Of a stretch of 64,000 nucleotides of DNA, positions 41,280 through 50,567 are shown in pieces. A program made the position numbers and the translations under genes. The stretch is taken from assembly GCF_014705615.1 (NCBI RefSeq), contig NZ_JACXJA010000019.1, positions 62,001-126,000 on the forward strand, read 5' to 3'. Source of the stretch: Paenibacillus oceani. GTDB taxonomy: Bacteria; Bacillota; Bacilli; Paenibacillales; NBRC-103111. Numbering within the stretch: the stretch's first letter is position 1; each line of letters begins with the position of its first letter. The notes under the pieces are model-generated. The model did no database searches. It saw only the letters and a list, made by a program, of their open reading frames with translations, and was not told the origin of the DNA.

Positions 41280-44200
41280 TTGCTCAGAAGAATTGTACTT
41301 GTGTGCTTTGTCGCATTGTTGGCCAGTTCGTTAATACCGTTATCCATCCTAATGAATCGTGACGACCAGCCGGGGGAGCTGAGGGTTCGCAGCGGTATCA
41401 TGGACCTCTCCGGTTGGGATTACCAGCGTAATGAGCGAATCAGGCTGGACGGCGAATGGGAGTTTTATTGGAATCGATTGCTGACCCCGGAGGAATTCCG
41501 GCGGGCGGGAGCGGACACACCGTCGCTTCCCGATCTAATCAAGGTGCCCTCCATATGGAACGGCAAAACGGTCAACGGAGAACAGCTACCCGCTCACGGA
41601 TACGCGACGTACCGGATGGTGCTGAAAAACGTGCCGTTCGACGGGGGAGTCGCGTTGAAGAAGACGAACATCCGGTTTTCGAGCGACGTCTATGCGAACG
41701 GGCACAAGCTGTTCGAGGACGGCAATCCCTCCGACGCGGCGGCAGACTACAGAGCCGGCAACGTCCCGCAGATCGGCTTTTTCTCCGCCCGGAAAGGGAG
41801 CGATATCGAGATCGTCGTTCACGTGGCTAATTTCGATTACGCCAATTCGGGCATTCCGGCTTCCCTTTATTTCGGCGAGCAGGCCGCGATGCTGGCGACC
41901 CAGCAGAAGAGCAAGGCGCACGAGCTGGGGACGTTTGCGATCCTTGCTACGCTTGCGTTCATTTTCGCGATTTGCTTCGTAACGGCGGCCTGGTACCGGA
42001 GCCAAGACTACTCGCTGCTGCTGTACGCTTTGCTTTGCCTGTTTTATGCGATATACAACGGCTTGGTCGGGGAACGGGTTCTCCTCATGTATGCTCCGGA
42101 CTTGCCGTTTGAGCTTATGTTCAAGATCAAAGACTTTTGCTCGCTGGCCTGCTTCATCGTATTGGCTGCCTTATTTTATCGGTTAAAGCGGAATATCATC
42201 TCGCTTACGTTCGCCCGGTTGTTCATCCTTGTGCTTGGCGTTTATACGGCGCTGGTGGTCGTACTGCCGATCCCTGTTTATTCGAAGGTCGAACCGTTTA
42301 TTATTTTAGTATATGAATCGTTGACGATCTGGCTCGTACTGAGGACGGCCGTCCTGTATGTCCGAAGCGGCAAGGGCGACCGCTTGAAGTCTTTGCTGCT
42401 CTTTTCGGCCATCCTGTGCGCGCTGCTGTATTCGGTCGACATGATCCTGTTTTCGTTTTCCTTGAAGGAGCATGCATGGCTGGGGCAGTTTTATATCGTC
42501 TGGTTCAATCTGATGATGCTCGTTCTGGTTGTGCTCCGCTTCTTCGAAGCGTACCATACGATCGACGGGATGAGAAGCCGGCTTCTCGAGCTGGACAAGA
42601 TCAAGGACGACTTCCTGTCCAATACGTCCCACGAGCTGAAAACGCCGCTAAGCGCCATCGTGAGCATAACCGATACGCTTCTCCGGGGGGTGGAAGGACC
42701 GGTAACCGCCAAGCAGGCGCGCCATCTGGCCATCGTATACGAAAGCGGCAAACGTTTGTCTCATCTGGTCAACGAATTGCTCGATTATTCAAAAATGAAA
42801 CATGGAGACATCTCGCTTCATCGGAGCGGTGTCGATCTGAAGGCGGTCGTCGATTCGGTCGTTCAGATTCATGCGTTCCTGCTGGAAGGAAAAGAAATCG
42901 AGATCGTGAACGACGTATCCGGGGATTTGCCCGTCGTTTATGCGGACAGCAACCGTTTGATTCAGATTCTGCATAACCTGATCGGCAACGCAGTCAAATT
43001 CACCGACACGGGCCGGGTGCGAATCAGCGCCAAAGCGGGCGGAGATCAGGTCGAGGTACTCGTGGAGGATACGGGGATCGGCATCGAGGCGTCCATGCGC
43101 GAGCGCATCTTTCAACCGTTCGAGCAGGCGGACAGCTCGGAGACGAAAGCTTACGGCGGTACGGGACTCGGACTGAGCATTACGAAAAAGTTGGTGGAGC
43201 TGCAAGGGGGAGCGATCCGGGTTGAATCGAGCCCGGGACAAGGGTCGGCGTTTTCGTTTACGATTCCGGTGTCGCCGGAGCCGGCTTCGGGCGACAGCCG
43301 GGAATGGGAAGGGAACCGGCCGTACGCGCAGACGTCTCTAATGCCGGGAGAGTACCCGGTCTACATCGCGGGGGAACAAGAAGAGCGCATTCTCGTCGTG
43401 GACGACGATCACGCCAATCTGCAGTCGATGATCAATTTGCTGCGGCTGGAGGGGTATTCCGTCATCGCGGTTCATCGCGGCCGGCTGGCGCTGGACGAGC
43501 TGTCCCGTGCCGCGGACATTGCGCTCGTCGTACTCGATATGATGATGCCCGATATGTCCGGGTACGAGGTGCTGAACCAAATCCGGGAACGGTACTCCGC
43601 ATTCGAGATGCCGGTTCTGATGCTAACGGCCAAAAACCGGGCGGCCGAGACGAAACGGTCGATGGACAGCGGAGCGAATGATTTTGTCGGGAAGCCGTAT
43701 GAACCGGAGGAGCTTATGGCGCGCGTCCGGAGCTTGACCCGGCTGAAGGCATCCGTGAAGACAGCCAAGGAGGCGGAGATTGCGTTTTTGCGTTCCCAGA
43801 TCAAGCCTCATTTTTTGTACAACGCGCTGAATTCCATCGCTACGCTGTGTATGGTCGATCCCCGGAAGGCGGAGGAGCTGACGCTGCAGCTTTCGCAATA
43901 TTTAAGGGGCAGCTTCGATTTTAAACAATTGGAGTCGGTTACGACGCTGGACCGGGAAATGGAGCTGGTGAAGGCGTATATCCATATCGAGCGGGCGCGC
44001 TTCGGCGCCAGACTGCAAGTGGAATACGACGTGGACGAGTTCCCGGCGGCTATGCGGATGCCGCCTCTGCTCCTGCAGCCGCTTGTGGAGAACGCGATCC
44101 GGCACGGTGTCATGTCGAGATCGTCGGGAGGGACCGTGCGCCTCTCCGTCAAGAAGGAAGGGAATGCAGCAGTCCGCTGCACCGTGGAGGACAACGGACG

Positions 44201-44423
44201 CGGAATGAGCGAACAAACGCTGGAGGCCGTGCAAAGCATGGATACGGACAAGAGGGGAGTTGGGCTGTGGAATATCGACCGCCGCCTCAGGCTGATGTAT
44301 GGAGAGGGCATACGGATCGAAAGCGCGGAGGAGAGCGGGACGAAGGTTTCCTTCGTTATTCCGGTGCAGCCGAACGGACGAAAGGAGGAGATCAGATATG
44401 CTGCGGGCGATGATCGTGGATGA
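41280..44423 (+). CDS. Hybrid sensor histidine kinase: 7TMR-DISM, HisKA, HATPase, REC, LytS-type kinase (second copy)
   Basis: Paralog of the kinase at 11949 with identical domain order. The external beta-sandwich has LDGEWEFYWNRLLTPEEF and HGYATYRMVLKN, and seven helices follow. HisKA has SHELKTP (His451), and its ATPase domain has LIGNAVKFTDTG, DTGIGIE and GGTGLGLSI. The receiver has Asp753 in VLDMMMPDMSG. The second kinase starts QIKPHFLYNAL (His844) and ends QPLVENAIRHG and DNGRGM. TTG 41280 is chosen: GAGGAG lies 8 nt upstream, and the start gives an immediate signal anchor. ATG 41223 has a site only 3 nt away, and the open frame back to 41148 crosses a terminator. The gene overlaps the response-regulator gene by 26 bases. 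Confidence 0.9.
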   Translation: MLRRIVLVCFVALLASSLIPLSILMNRDDQPGELRVRSGIMDLSGWDYQRNERIRLDGEWEFYWNRLLTPEEFRRAGADTPSLPDLIKVPSIWNGKTVNGEQLPAHGYATYRMVLKNVPFDGGVALKKTNIRFSSDVYANGHKLFEDGNPSDAAADYRAGNVPQIGFFSARKGSDIEIVVHVANFDYANSGIPASLYFGEQAAMLATQQKSKAHELGTFAILATLAFIFAICFVTAAWYRSQDYSLLLYALLCLFYAIYNGLVGERVLLMYAPDLPFELMFKIKDFCSLACFIVLAALFYRLKRNIISLTFARLFILVLGVYTALVVVLPIPVYSKVEPFIILVYESLTIWLVLRTAVLYVRSGKGDRLKSLLLFSAILCALLYSVDMILFSFSLKEHAWLGQFYIVWFNLMMLVLVVLRFFEAYHTIDGMRSRLLELDKIKDDFLSNTSHELKTPLSAIVSITDTLLRGVEGPVTAKQARHLAIVYESGKRLSHLVNELLDYSKMKHGDISLHRSGVDLKAVVDSVVQIHAFLLEGKEIEIVNDVSGDLPVVYADSNRLIQILHNLIGNAVKFTDTGRVRISAKAGGDQVEVLVEDTGIGIEASMRERIFQPFEQADSSETKAYGGTGLGLSITKKLVELQGGAIRVESSPGQGSAFSFTIPVSPEPASGDSREWEGNRPYAQTSLMPGEYPVYIAGEQEERILVVDDDHANLQSMINLLRLEGYSVIAVHRGRLALDELSRAADIALVVLDMMMPDMSGYEVLNQIRERYSAFEMPVLMLTAKNRAAETKRSMDSGANDFVGKPYEPEELMARVRSLTRLKASVKTAKEAEIAFLRSQIKPHFLYNALNSIATLCMVDPRKAEELTLQLSQYLRGSFDFKQLESVTTLDREMELVKAYIHIERARFGARLQVEYDVDEFPAAMRMPPLLLQPLVENAIRHGVMSRSSGGTVRLSVKKEGNAAVRCTVEDNGRGMSEQTLEAVQSMDTDKRGVGLWNIDRRLRLMYGEGIRIESAEESGTKVSFVIPVQPNGRKEEIRYAAGDDRG

Positions 44424-45504
44424 CGAGGAGCTGTCGGTGCAGCGGCTGGGCATTTTGCTGTCGGAGAGCGGAGAGCTCGGATTGTGCGCGGCTTTCTTGA
44501 ACCCGGCCGAGGCGTATGAATTCGCCAAGACGAATCCGGTAGACGTAGCGTTTCTCGATATTTCCATGCCGGATATTGACGGTATGCTCCTTTCCACCCT
44601 GCTGCACGACTTGGACGACTCGATCGATATCGTATTCGTAACCGGCCATGACGAATATGCGGTTCAGGCGTTCGATCGAAACGCGCTGGATTATTTGCTG
44701 AAGCCCGTAACCGCCGAGCGGCTGTCCCGGACACTGGATAAAATCCGGAAGCGGCATCGGTTCGCGGCTGCAGCCGGCTCCTCCGCTCAGGTCCTTCTGT
44801 TTAACGGGTTGAAACTATACCGGCGAGAGCGGGACCAGGTGCAGGTGAAGCTGAGAAGTCCCAAAACCGAGGAGCTGTTCGCTTTTCTCGTATGCAAAGG
44901 AACGGTCAGCCGGGAAGAAATCGTCGATACGTTATGGAGCGGTCTGGACAAGAACAAAGCGCTGAAAAATTTGAACTCGACCTTGTATTACATTCGCAAA
45001 GCGTTCGACAACGGCGAGTCCGATTCGTTCCTCGCGGCCGGCAAACACGAAATCAGCATCAGGGAGGGCGCCCTTCGCTGCGATCTGTACGAGTTCGAGC
45101 GATTGCTCAAGCAAGTCCGGCAGGCTCCGGAGAAACAGGCCGATCTGTTCAGACGGGCGGAGGCGCTGTATACGGGACGATTGCTGCAGGGAAAGGACTA
45201 CGAATGGGCGGCGGAGCTGGCGCGTTCGCTCGAACGGCAGTATATCGAGCTGCTGGAAGCGGGCGCGAGATTCCATATCGGGATCAACAAACCGCAGCAG
45301 GCGCTGCATTACTTTAGCGAAATATTAAAGCTGGACGCGATGAGGGAAGATATCCATCATGAGGCGATCCGCCTTTACGCGGAGCTGGGAAGAAAAAACG
45401 AGGCGTTCCGGCAATACCGGATGATGGAGGAGATGCTGGAGAAGGAGCTTGGGGCGAAGCCTGATCTGCGGATGAAACATTTTATAACGAAAATGGGGCC
45501 ATAA
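44398..45504 (+). CDS. Response regulator with REC, winged-helix-like and full BTAD domain
   Basis: A 368-residue regulator. REC at residues 1-120 has VDDEE, Asp54 in FLDISMPDIDG, FVTGHDEYA and LLKPVT. The DNA-binding-like segment at about 140-225 has SPKTEELFAFLVCKGTVSRE, EIVDTLWSGLDKNKALKNLN and STLYYIRKAFDNG. The complete helical BTAD repeat at about 240-365 has CDLYEFERLLKQVRQAPEKQ, YIELLEAGARFHIGINKPQQ and AFRQYRMMEEMLEKELGAKP. BTAD and winged helix together are the SARP architecture, here placed behind REC. ATG 44398 is chosen for AAAGGAGGAG upstream; an upstream in-frame start would run far into the kinase gene. It is followed by a terminator, then a giant surface protein gene. Confidence 0.9.
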   Translation: MLRAMIVDDEELSVQRLGILLSESGELGLCAAFLNPAEAYEFAKTNPVDVAFLDISMPDIDGMLLSTLLHDLDDSIDIVFVTGHDEYAVQAFDRNALDYLLKPVTAERLSRTLDKIRKRHRFAAAAGSSAQVLLFNGLKLYRRERDQVQVKLRSPKTEELFAFLVCKGTVSREEIVDTLWSGLDKNKALKNLNSTLYYIRKAFDNGESDSFLAAGKHEISIREGALRCDLYEFERLLKQVRQAPEKQADLFRRAEALYTGRLLQGKDYEWAAELARSLERQYIELLEAGARFHIGINKPQQALHYFSEILKLDAMREDIHHEAIRLYAELGRKNEAFRQYRMMEEMLEKELGAKPDLRMKHFITKMGP

Positions 45505-45519
45505 GCAAGGACTGTCGAG

Positions 45520-45560
45520 AGCCGTTGGAGTCGATCCGATTCCAATGGCTTTTTGTTGTT
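45520..45560 (+). terminator. Terminator of the second kinase/regulator operon
   Basis: AGCCGTTGGA (45520-45529) pairs with TCCAATGGCT (45541-45550), then TTTTTGTTGTTT. Confidence 0.85.
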
Positions 45561-45670
45561 TATTTTCCGTTTATCGCAGGCTTGTATAATGAACCCGAAT
45601 GCCGTCGAATGAGTTCGAAATCCGGCGAATATCGCCGGTAGGCTACTATTCATGCGGGAGGATGCCAACG

Positions 45671-48600
45671 ATGTGGTCAAGAAAGGCAAAATATGAGATG
45701 GGGAAGATGTGCGCGGCTAGTCTGGTCTTGTTTATCGTATGGACAATCGCGCTTGGCATTCCGGCGCATGCGGCGGAGACGTGGAGTCAATACGGCCGGA
45801 TCGGGCCGAAGGCAGGCTCCGATGCGGGGGCGTTTAATTCCCCGATCGGGATGACGACGGACAGCCACGGGAATATATATGTGGCCGATAGCGGCAACCA
45901 GCGTGTTCAAAAGCTGGATAAGGCGACCGGCAACTGGCAGACGGTCAGCAGCAATCTGGGCTTTAACGGACCTGTCGGGGTGACGGTGGACGTTGCGGGG
46001 AACCTGTATGTGTCGGAATTTTACGGCAATCGCGTTCAGAAGCTGGACGCCTCGACGAATACATGGAGTTCGTGGACCGGTTTCAATAAACCGTACGGGA
46101 TCGCGGTAGACAGCGTCGGTACGGTTTATGTGGCCGATAGCGGGAACAATCGGATCCAAGTGCTGGCGGCCGGGGGCAACGTCTGGAACGAGCTGGCCGG
46201 ATCGGGGAGCACCTCCGGTAAAGTCAAGGAACCGCGAGGGCTGGCGGTAGACAGCCACGACAATCTGTATGTGGCCGACAGCGGCAACAACCGGATCCAG
46301 AAAATGTCGGGCGGCACATGGAGCCAGTGGGGGAACGGCACTTCGGTGGGAGACCTGATCGGTCATTTCAGCGCTCCGTTCGGGGTGATGGTGGATCAGT
46401 ATGGGAACGTCTACGTCGCGGATACCGGCAACAATCGCATCCAGAAACTGGCGGCCGGGGGCGGATGGAGCGAGTGGAAAAAAACCGGCGGAGCAGTAGG
46501 GACCGGCCTCGGCGAGTTTAACTCGCCGATGGGCGTTACGGTGGACCAGGAAGGCACGATGTATGTCGCCGATTCGAACAGCCACCGCGTGCAGAAGCTC
46601 GCTGGTACGACATGGAGCGAATGGGTTGCGACAGGTTCGTCAGCGGGCACCGGGTTGGGCGAATTCAATAAACCGTACAGCTTGGCGGTCAACGGCGGCG
46701 GAGATCTGTTCGTGGCCGATCTTCTGAACAAACGTATCCAGAAGCTGACGGCTTCCGGCACATGGAGCAGCTTTGGAACGGGCGTCACATTTACTAACCC
46801 GGCCGGAGTGGCTATAGACAAAAACGGGAATCTGTATGTCGCCGATATGGGCAACAATTACGGCGGTCATAAAGTGTACAAGCTGTCGGCAGCAGGAGCT
46901 CTGCTCACCTCGTGGGGAAAAAGCGATACCCAATCCGGAACCGCGCCGGGCCAGTTTAAAGGCGCGGAAGGCGTGGCGGTCGACAAGGACGGGAATGTGT
47001 ATGTGGCCGATACGGGTAACCACCGGATTCAGAAATTGCAGGTGTCCAACAACACATGGAGCGCTTGGGGAAAAAGCGGCAATGTATCCGGCACCGGCCT
47101 TGGCGAATTTAATCAGCCGACCGGAGTAGCGGTAGACAGCGAAGGAAACGTGTACGTCGGGGATACGAATAACAACCGGATTCAGAAGTTTACGGTATCT
47201 ACAGGCGAATGGAGCGAATGGAAAAATGGCGGCAGCGCCCTGGGAACCTTCAGCTTTCCGCGCCAAGTAACGGTAGACGGCAGCGGCAACTTGTACGTAG
47301 CCGATGTCGGCAAAAGTCGGATTTTAAAGCTGACGGCGGCCACGAACACGTGGAAGGCGTGGGGCAAGAGCGGCGGCGGGCAGGGAAGCGGCTTGGGCGA
47401 GTTTTTTAATCCGTATGGCGTGGCGGTGGCGGACACAAGCGGCGTGCTTTATGTGGCGGATATGAACAATCATCGCGTGCAGAAGCTTGTCATTACCATA
47501 GAGAAGCCGGGAGCGCCGACCGGGGCGGCAGCAGCTGCCGGCAACGGAAAAGCGACGATCAGCTTCACTCCGCCGGCGGATGACGGCGGAAGTCCGATTA
47601 CCGGCTACACGGTAACGTCCAGTCCGGGCGGGCTGGTGGAGACGGGAAGTGCCAGTCCGATCACGGTAACGGGGTTAACGAATTTGACGGAATATACGTT
47701 CACGGTCGTAGCTACGAACGCGAAAGGGGATTCGGTGCCATCCGCGCCAACGGCAAGCGTAACGCCCGCCGCCGAGCCTGACGCCCCGACAGGGGGGACG
47801 GCCACGGCGGGCAACGCCCAGGCGGCAGTGACCTTCACGCCGCCGGCGAGCGACGGAGGAAGCCCGATCACGGGGTATAAGGTAATATCCAGTCCGGGCG
47901 GCAAGATTGGAACCGGATTGACCAGTACGATCTCGGTATACGGGCTGACGAACGGCACGGCGTACACGTTCACGGTGGTCGCGATGAACGCTATCGGCTC
48001 TTCGGAGGCATCCGCGCCATCGGAGAGCGTGACGCCGATCGGGGAGCCGGGTGCGCCGACCGGTGTAACAGCAGTGGTTCTATACGGCACCGCTCTTGTC
48101 AGCTTCACGCCGCCGGTGAACGACGGGGGCAGTCCGATCACGGAGTATACGGTAACGTCCAGTCCGGACGGGAAGACGGGAACCGGAGCGACAAGCCCGA
48201 TCGCCGTAACCGGCTTGACGGTCGGCACAGTGTACACGTTCACGGTGGTGGCGACGAATGCGGAAGGCGACTCCTTACCGTCGGCTCCGTCAGGGAGCGT
48301 AACGCCGACGATCCCGCCGGCGCCGGCACCGCTATTGCAGTCGGCGGCGTCCGGCGACGGGCAAGTCACGCTGGCCTGGATTCCTGCTCCGGGTGCGACC
48401 GGGTACAAAATATTCCAAAGCTTGGCGTTCGGAACGGAAGGCAATGAAGTAACGACTGTCGGCGCGGCCGTGTACGGTTATACGGCAACCGGATTGACCA
48501 ACGGCGTAACGTACTATTACGTCGTGAAGTCTGTTAATGCCGGCGGAGACAGCCTGGCTTCCAATCAAGTTAGCGCCGTGCCGCAGGTCCCCGCACCGGG

Positions 48601-50473
48601 GGCGCCGGTGCTGCAAGCGACCGAAGCCGGTAACGGACAAGTCACGCTGGCTTGGAGTCCCGTGCCGGGCTCGACCGGGTACAAAGTATTCCAAAGCGTC
48701 ACTTCCGGCACGTATGGAAGCGAAGTCGCAACCGTAAGCGGTGCGGTGTACGGTTACACGGCTACGGGCTTGACCAACGGCACCGCGTATTATTTTGTCG
48801 TGAAGGCCGCAGGTCCGGGCGGAGATAGTCCGGCGTCCAATCAGGTCAGCGCGATCCCGGTGACGGTGCCTGCAGCGCCGACGGACGTCATAGCTACGGA
48901 AGGTGACGGAGAAGCGACAGTGGCGTTCACACCGCCCGCAGATAACGGCGGCAGCTCGGTAACCGGCTACGAAGTGACGGCCTCGCCGGGGAACATGACG
49001 GCGACAGGGGCCGCCAGTCCGATCCGGGTAACGGGCTTGCAGAACGGGACGACATATACGTTTACCGTAAAGGCGATTAACTCGGTAGGCGGCAGCCTGC
49101 CGTCCGCGCCTTCCAATGCGGTCCAGCCGACCCCGTCACCGTCTGATGACGATGGAGGCGCCGGAAACGGCAGCGGAACGCCTTCGGTGCCGACCGTTCC
49201 GGGTTCTCCGGATAAGTCAGGCACGGGAGTCGATGTCTGGATTAACGGCAAGGCAGAGCATATAGGCGCGGCGACAACCGCTATCGTAAATGAACGGACG
49301 GTTACGACGGTTACGGTCGATCCGGGCAAGCTGGAGGAGAAGCTCGCGGCGCAAGGTGAGCATGCGGTCATTGTTATTCCGGTCTTGGCGGATACGGATG
49401 TGGCGATCGGCGAATTGAACGGCCAAATGGTACAAAGCATGGAGCGGAAGCAAGCGGTTGTGGAGATCAAAACCGACCATGCGGTCTATACGCTGCCCGC
49501 CCGGCAAATCAACATCCGGTCGATCTCGGAGCAGCTAGGGAAAAATGTGGCGCTATCGGATATCAAAGTGCGCATCGAAATCGGCGCACCGCCGGCAGAC
49601 GCCGTGAAGGCGATGCAGAACGCTGCGGGAGAAGAATCGTATACGATTGTCGTTCCGCCGCTCGACTTTGCGGTTAAGGCGATCTATGGCAATGCGACAG
49701 TCGAGGTAACCCGATTTGACGCATATGTGGAAAGAATGATCGCGATCCCGGATGGAGTCGACCCGGGCAAAATCACTACAGGCGTCGTAGCGGATGCGGA
49801 TGGAACGGTCCGCCACGTGCCGACCAAGATTGTGAAGGTGGACGGCAAATACTATGCCAAAATCAACAGCCTGACGAACAGCGCTTACTCCGTCATCTGG
49901 AATCCGCTGGAGTTCAGGGATGTCGCCGGACATTGGGCCAAGGACACGGTGAACGACATGGGCTCGCGTCTGATTGTCGGCGGGATCGGCGATAGCCTGT
50001 TCAACCCGGACATGGATATTACCCGCGCGGAATTTGCCGCGATCCTGGTCAAAGGGCTCGGGTTGAAGCCCGAGAAAGGAACTGTGCCGTTCCCGGACGT
50101 GCACGCTGCGGATTGGTACAGCGAAGCGATCCTGACGGCGTACGCGAATAAACTGATCAGCGGGTTCGATGACGGAACCTTCCGTCCGACAGACAAGATT
50201 ACACGCGAACAAGCTATGGTGATCATCGCAAATGCGATGAAGATAACCGGTCTGAAGGCGAAGCAGACGTCTCAAGCAGACGGAGTGCTGCCGGGTTCGT
50301 TTGCGGATGCCCATCGTGTGGCGGAATGGGCGGCAAGCGGCGTAACCGATAGTCTGCAGGCGGGCATCGTCACCGGACGGAACGATTCTCTGCTTGCACC
50401 GGAAGCCTTCATTACGAGGGCCGAGGTTGTCGTTATGATTCGGAAGCTGTTGCAGCGCTCGGATCTGATTTAA
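45671..50473 (+). CDS. Giant SLH-anchored surface protein with NHL propeller repeats and six FN3 domains
   Basis: A 1600-residue secreted protein. The signal peptide ends GIPAHAAET. Residues about 40-605 hold a dozen or so NHL-type repeats with the signature GVAVDSEGNVYVGDTNNNRI, enough for two six-bladed propellers. Residues about 610-1155 hold six FN3 domains (PGAPTG..., ISFTPPADDGGSPITGYTV, GLTNGTAYTFTVVA). An acidic Gly/Ser/Pro linker and a 200-residue beta-rich domain follow. The final 190 residues are three SLH repeats (FRDVAGHWAKDTVNDMGSRL, ILTAYANKLISGFDDGTFRP, ITRAEVVVMIRKLL) for wall attachment. ATG 45671 follows GGGAGG at 9 nt. It stands behind the kinase/regulator operon but after its terminator, so it has its own promoter. 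Probably adhesive or polymer-binding. Confidence 0.9.
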   Translation: MWSRKAKYEMGKMCAASLVLFIVWTIALGIPAHAAETWSQYGRIGPKAGSDAGAFNSPIGMTTDSHGNIYVADSGNQRVQKLDKATGNWQTVSSNLGFNGPVGVTVDVAGNLYVSEFYGNRVQKLDASTNTWSSWTGFNKPYGIAVDSVGTVYVADSGNNRIQVLAAGGNVWNELAGSGSTSGKVKEPRGLAVDSHDNLYVADSGNNRIQKMSGGTWSQWGNGTSVGDLIGHFSAPFGVMVDQYGNVYVADTGNNRIQKLAAGGGWSEWKKTGGAVGTGLGEFNSPMGVTVDQEGTMYVADSNSHRVQKLAGTTWSEWVATGSSAGTGLGEFNKPYSLAVNGGGDLFVADLLNKRIQKLTASGTWSSFGTGVTFTNPAGVAIDKNGNLYVADMGNNYGGHKVYKLSAAGALLTSWGKSDTQSGTAPGQFKGAEGVAVDKDGNVYVADTGNHRIQKLQVSNNTWSAWGKSGNVSGTGLGEFNQPTGVAVDSEGNVYVGDTNNNRIQKFTVSTGEWSEWKNGGSALGTFSFPRQVTVDGSGNLYVADVGKSRILKLTAATNTWKAWGKSGGGQGSGLGEFFNPYGVAVADTSGVLYVADMNNHRVQKLVITIEKPGAPTGAAAAAGNGKATISFTPPADDGGSPITGYTVTSSPGGLVETGSASPITVTGLTNLTEYTFTVVATNAKGDSVPSAPTASVTPAAEPDAPTGGTATAGNAQAAVTFTPPASDGGSPITGYKVISSPGGKIGTGLTSTISVYGLTNGTAYTFTVVAMNAIGSSEASAPSESVTPIGEPGAPTGVTAVVLYGTALVSFTPPVNDGGSPITEYTVTSSPDGKTGTGATSPIAVTGLTVGTVYTFTVVATNAEGDSLPSAPSGSVTPTIPPAPAPLLQSAASGDGQVTLAWIPAPGATGYKIFQSLAFGTEGNEVTTVGAAVYGYTATGLTNGVTYYYVVKSVNAGGDSLASNQVSAVPQVPAPGAPVLQATEAGNGQVTLAWSPVPGSTGYKVFQSVTSGTYGSEVATVSGAVYGYTATGLTNGTAYYFVVKAAGPGGDSPASNQVSAIPVTVPAAPTDVIATEGDGEATVAFTPPADNGGSSVTGYEVTASPGNMTATGAASPIRVTGLQNGTTYTFTVKAINSVGGSLPSAPSNAVQPTPSPSDDDGGAGNGSGTPSVPTVPGSPDKSGTGVDVWINGKAEHIGAATTAIVNERTVTTVTVDPGKLEEKLAAQGEHAVIVIPVLADTDVAIGELNGQMVQSMERKQAVVEIKTDHAVYTLPARQINIRSISEQLGKNVALSDIKVRIEIGAPPADAVKAMQNAAGEESYTIVVPPLDFAVKAIYGNATVEVTRFDAYVERMIAIPDGVDPGKITTGVVADADGTVRHVPTKIVKVDGKYYAKINSLTNSAYSVIWNPLEFRDVAGHWAKDTVNDMGSRLIVGGIGDSLFNPDMDITRAEFAAILVKGLGLKPEKGTVPFPDVHAADWYSEAILTAYANKLISGFDDGTFRPTDKITREQAMVIIANAMKITGLKAKQTSQADGVLPGSFADAHRVAEWAASGVTDSLQAGIVTGRNDSLLAPEAFITRAEVVVMIRKLLQRSDLI

Positions 50474-50490
50474 CCGACAGGAACGTCTAA

Positions 50491-50539
50491 AGGTCCCTCC
50501 CGATTCGTTGAAGTAACGATTCGGGGGGACCTTTTTTTG
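50491..50539. terminator. Terminator between the NHL-FN3-SLH and AraC genes
   Basis: AGGTCCCTCCCGATTCGTT pairs with AACGATTCGGGGGGACCT, with one mismatch or bulge, and ends in TTTTTTT on the plus strand. It separates convergent genes. Confidence 0.88.
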
Positions 50540-50567
50540 TGGAGTTTGCGGGCCTTGGGCCTGCTCT

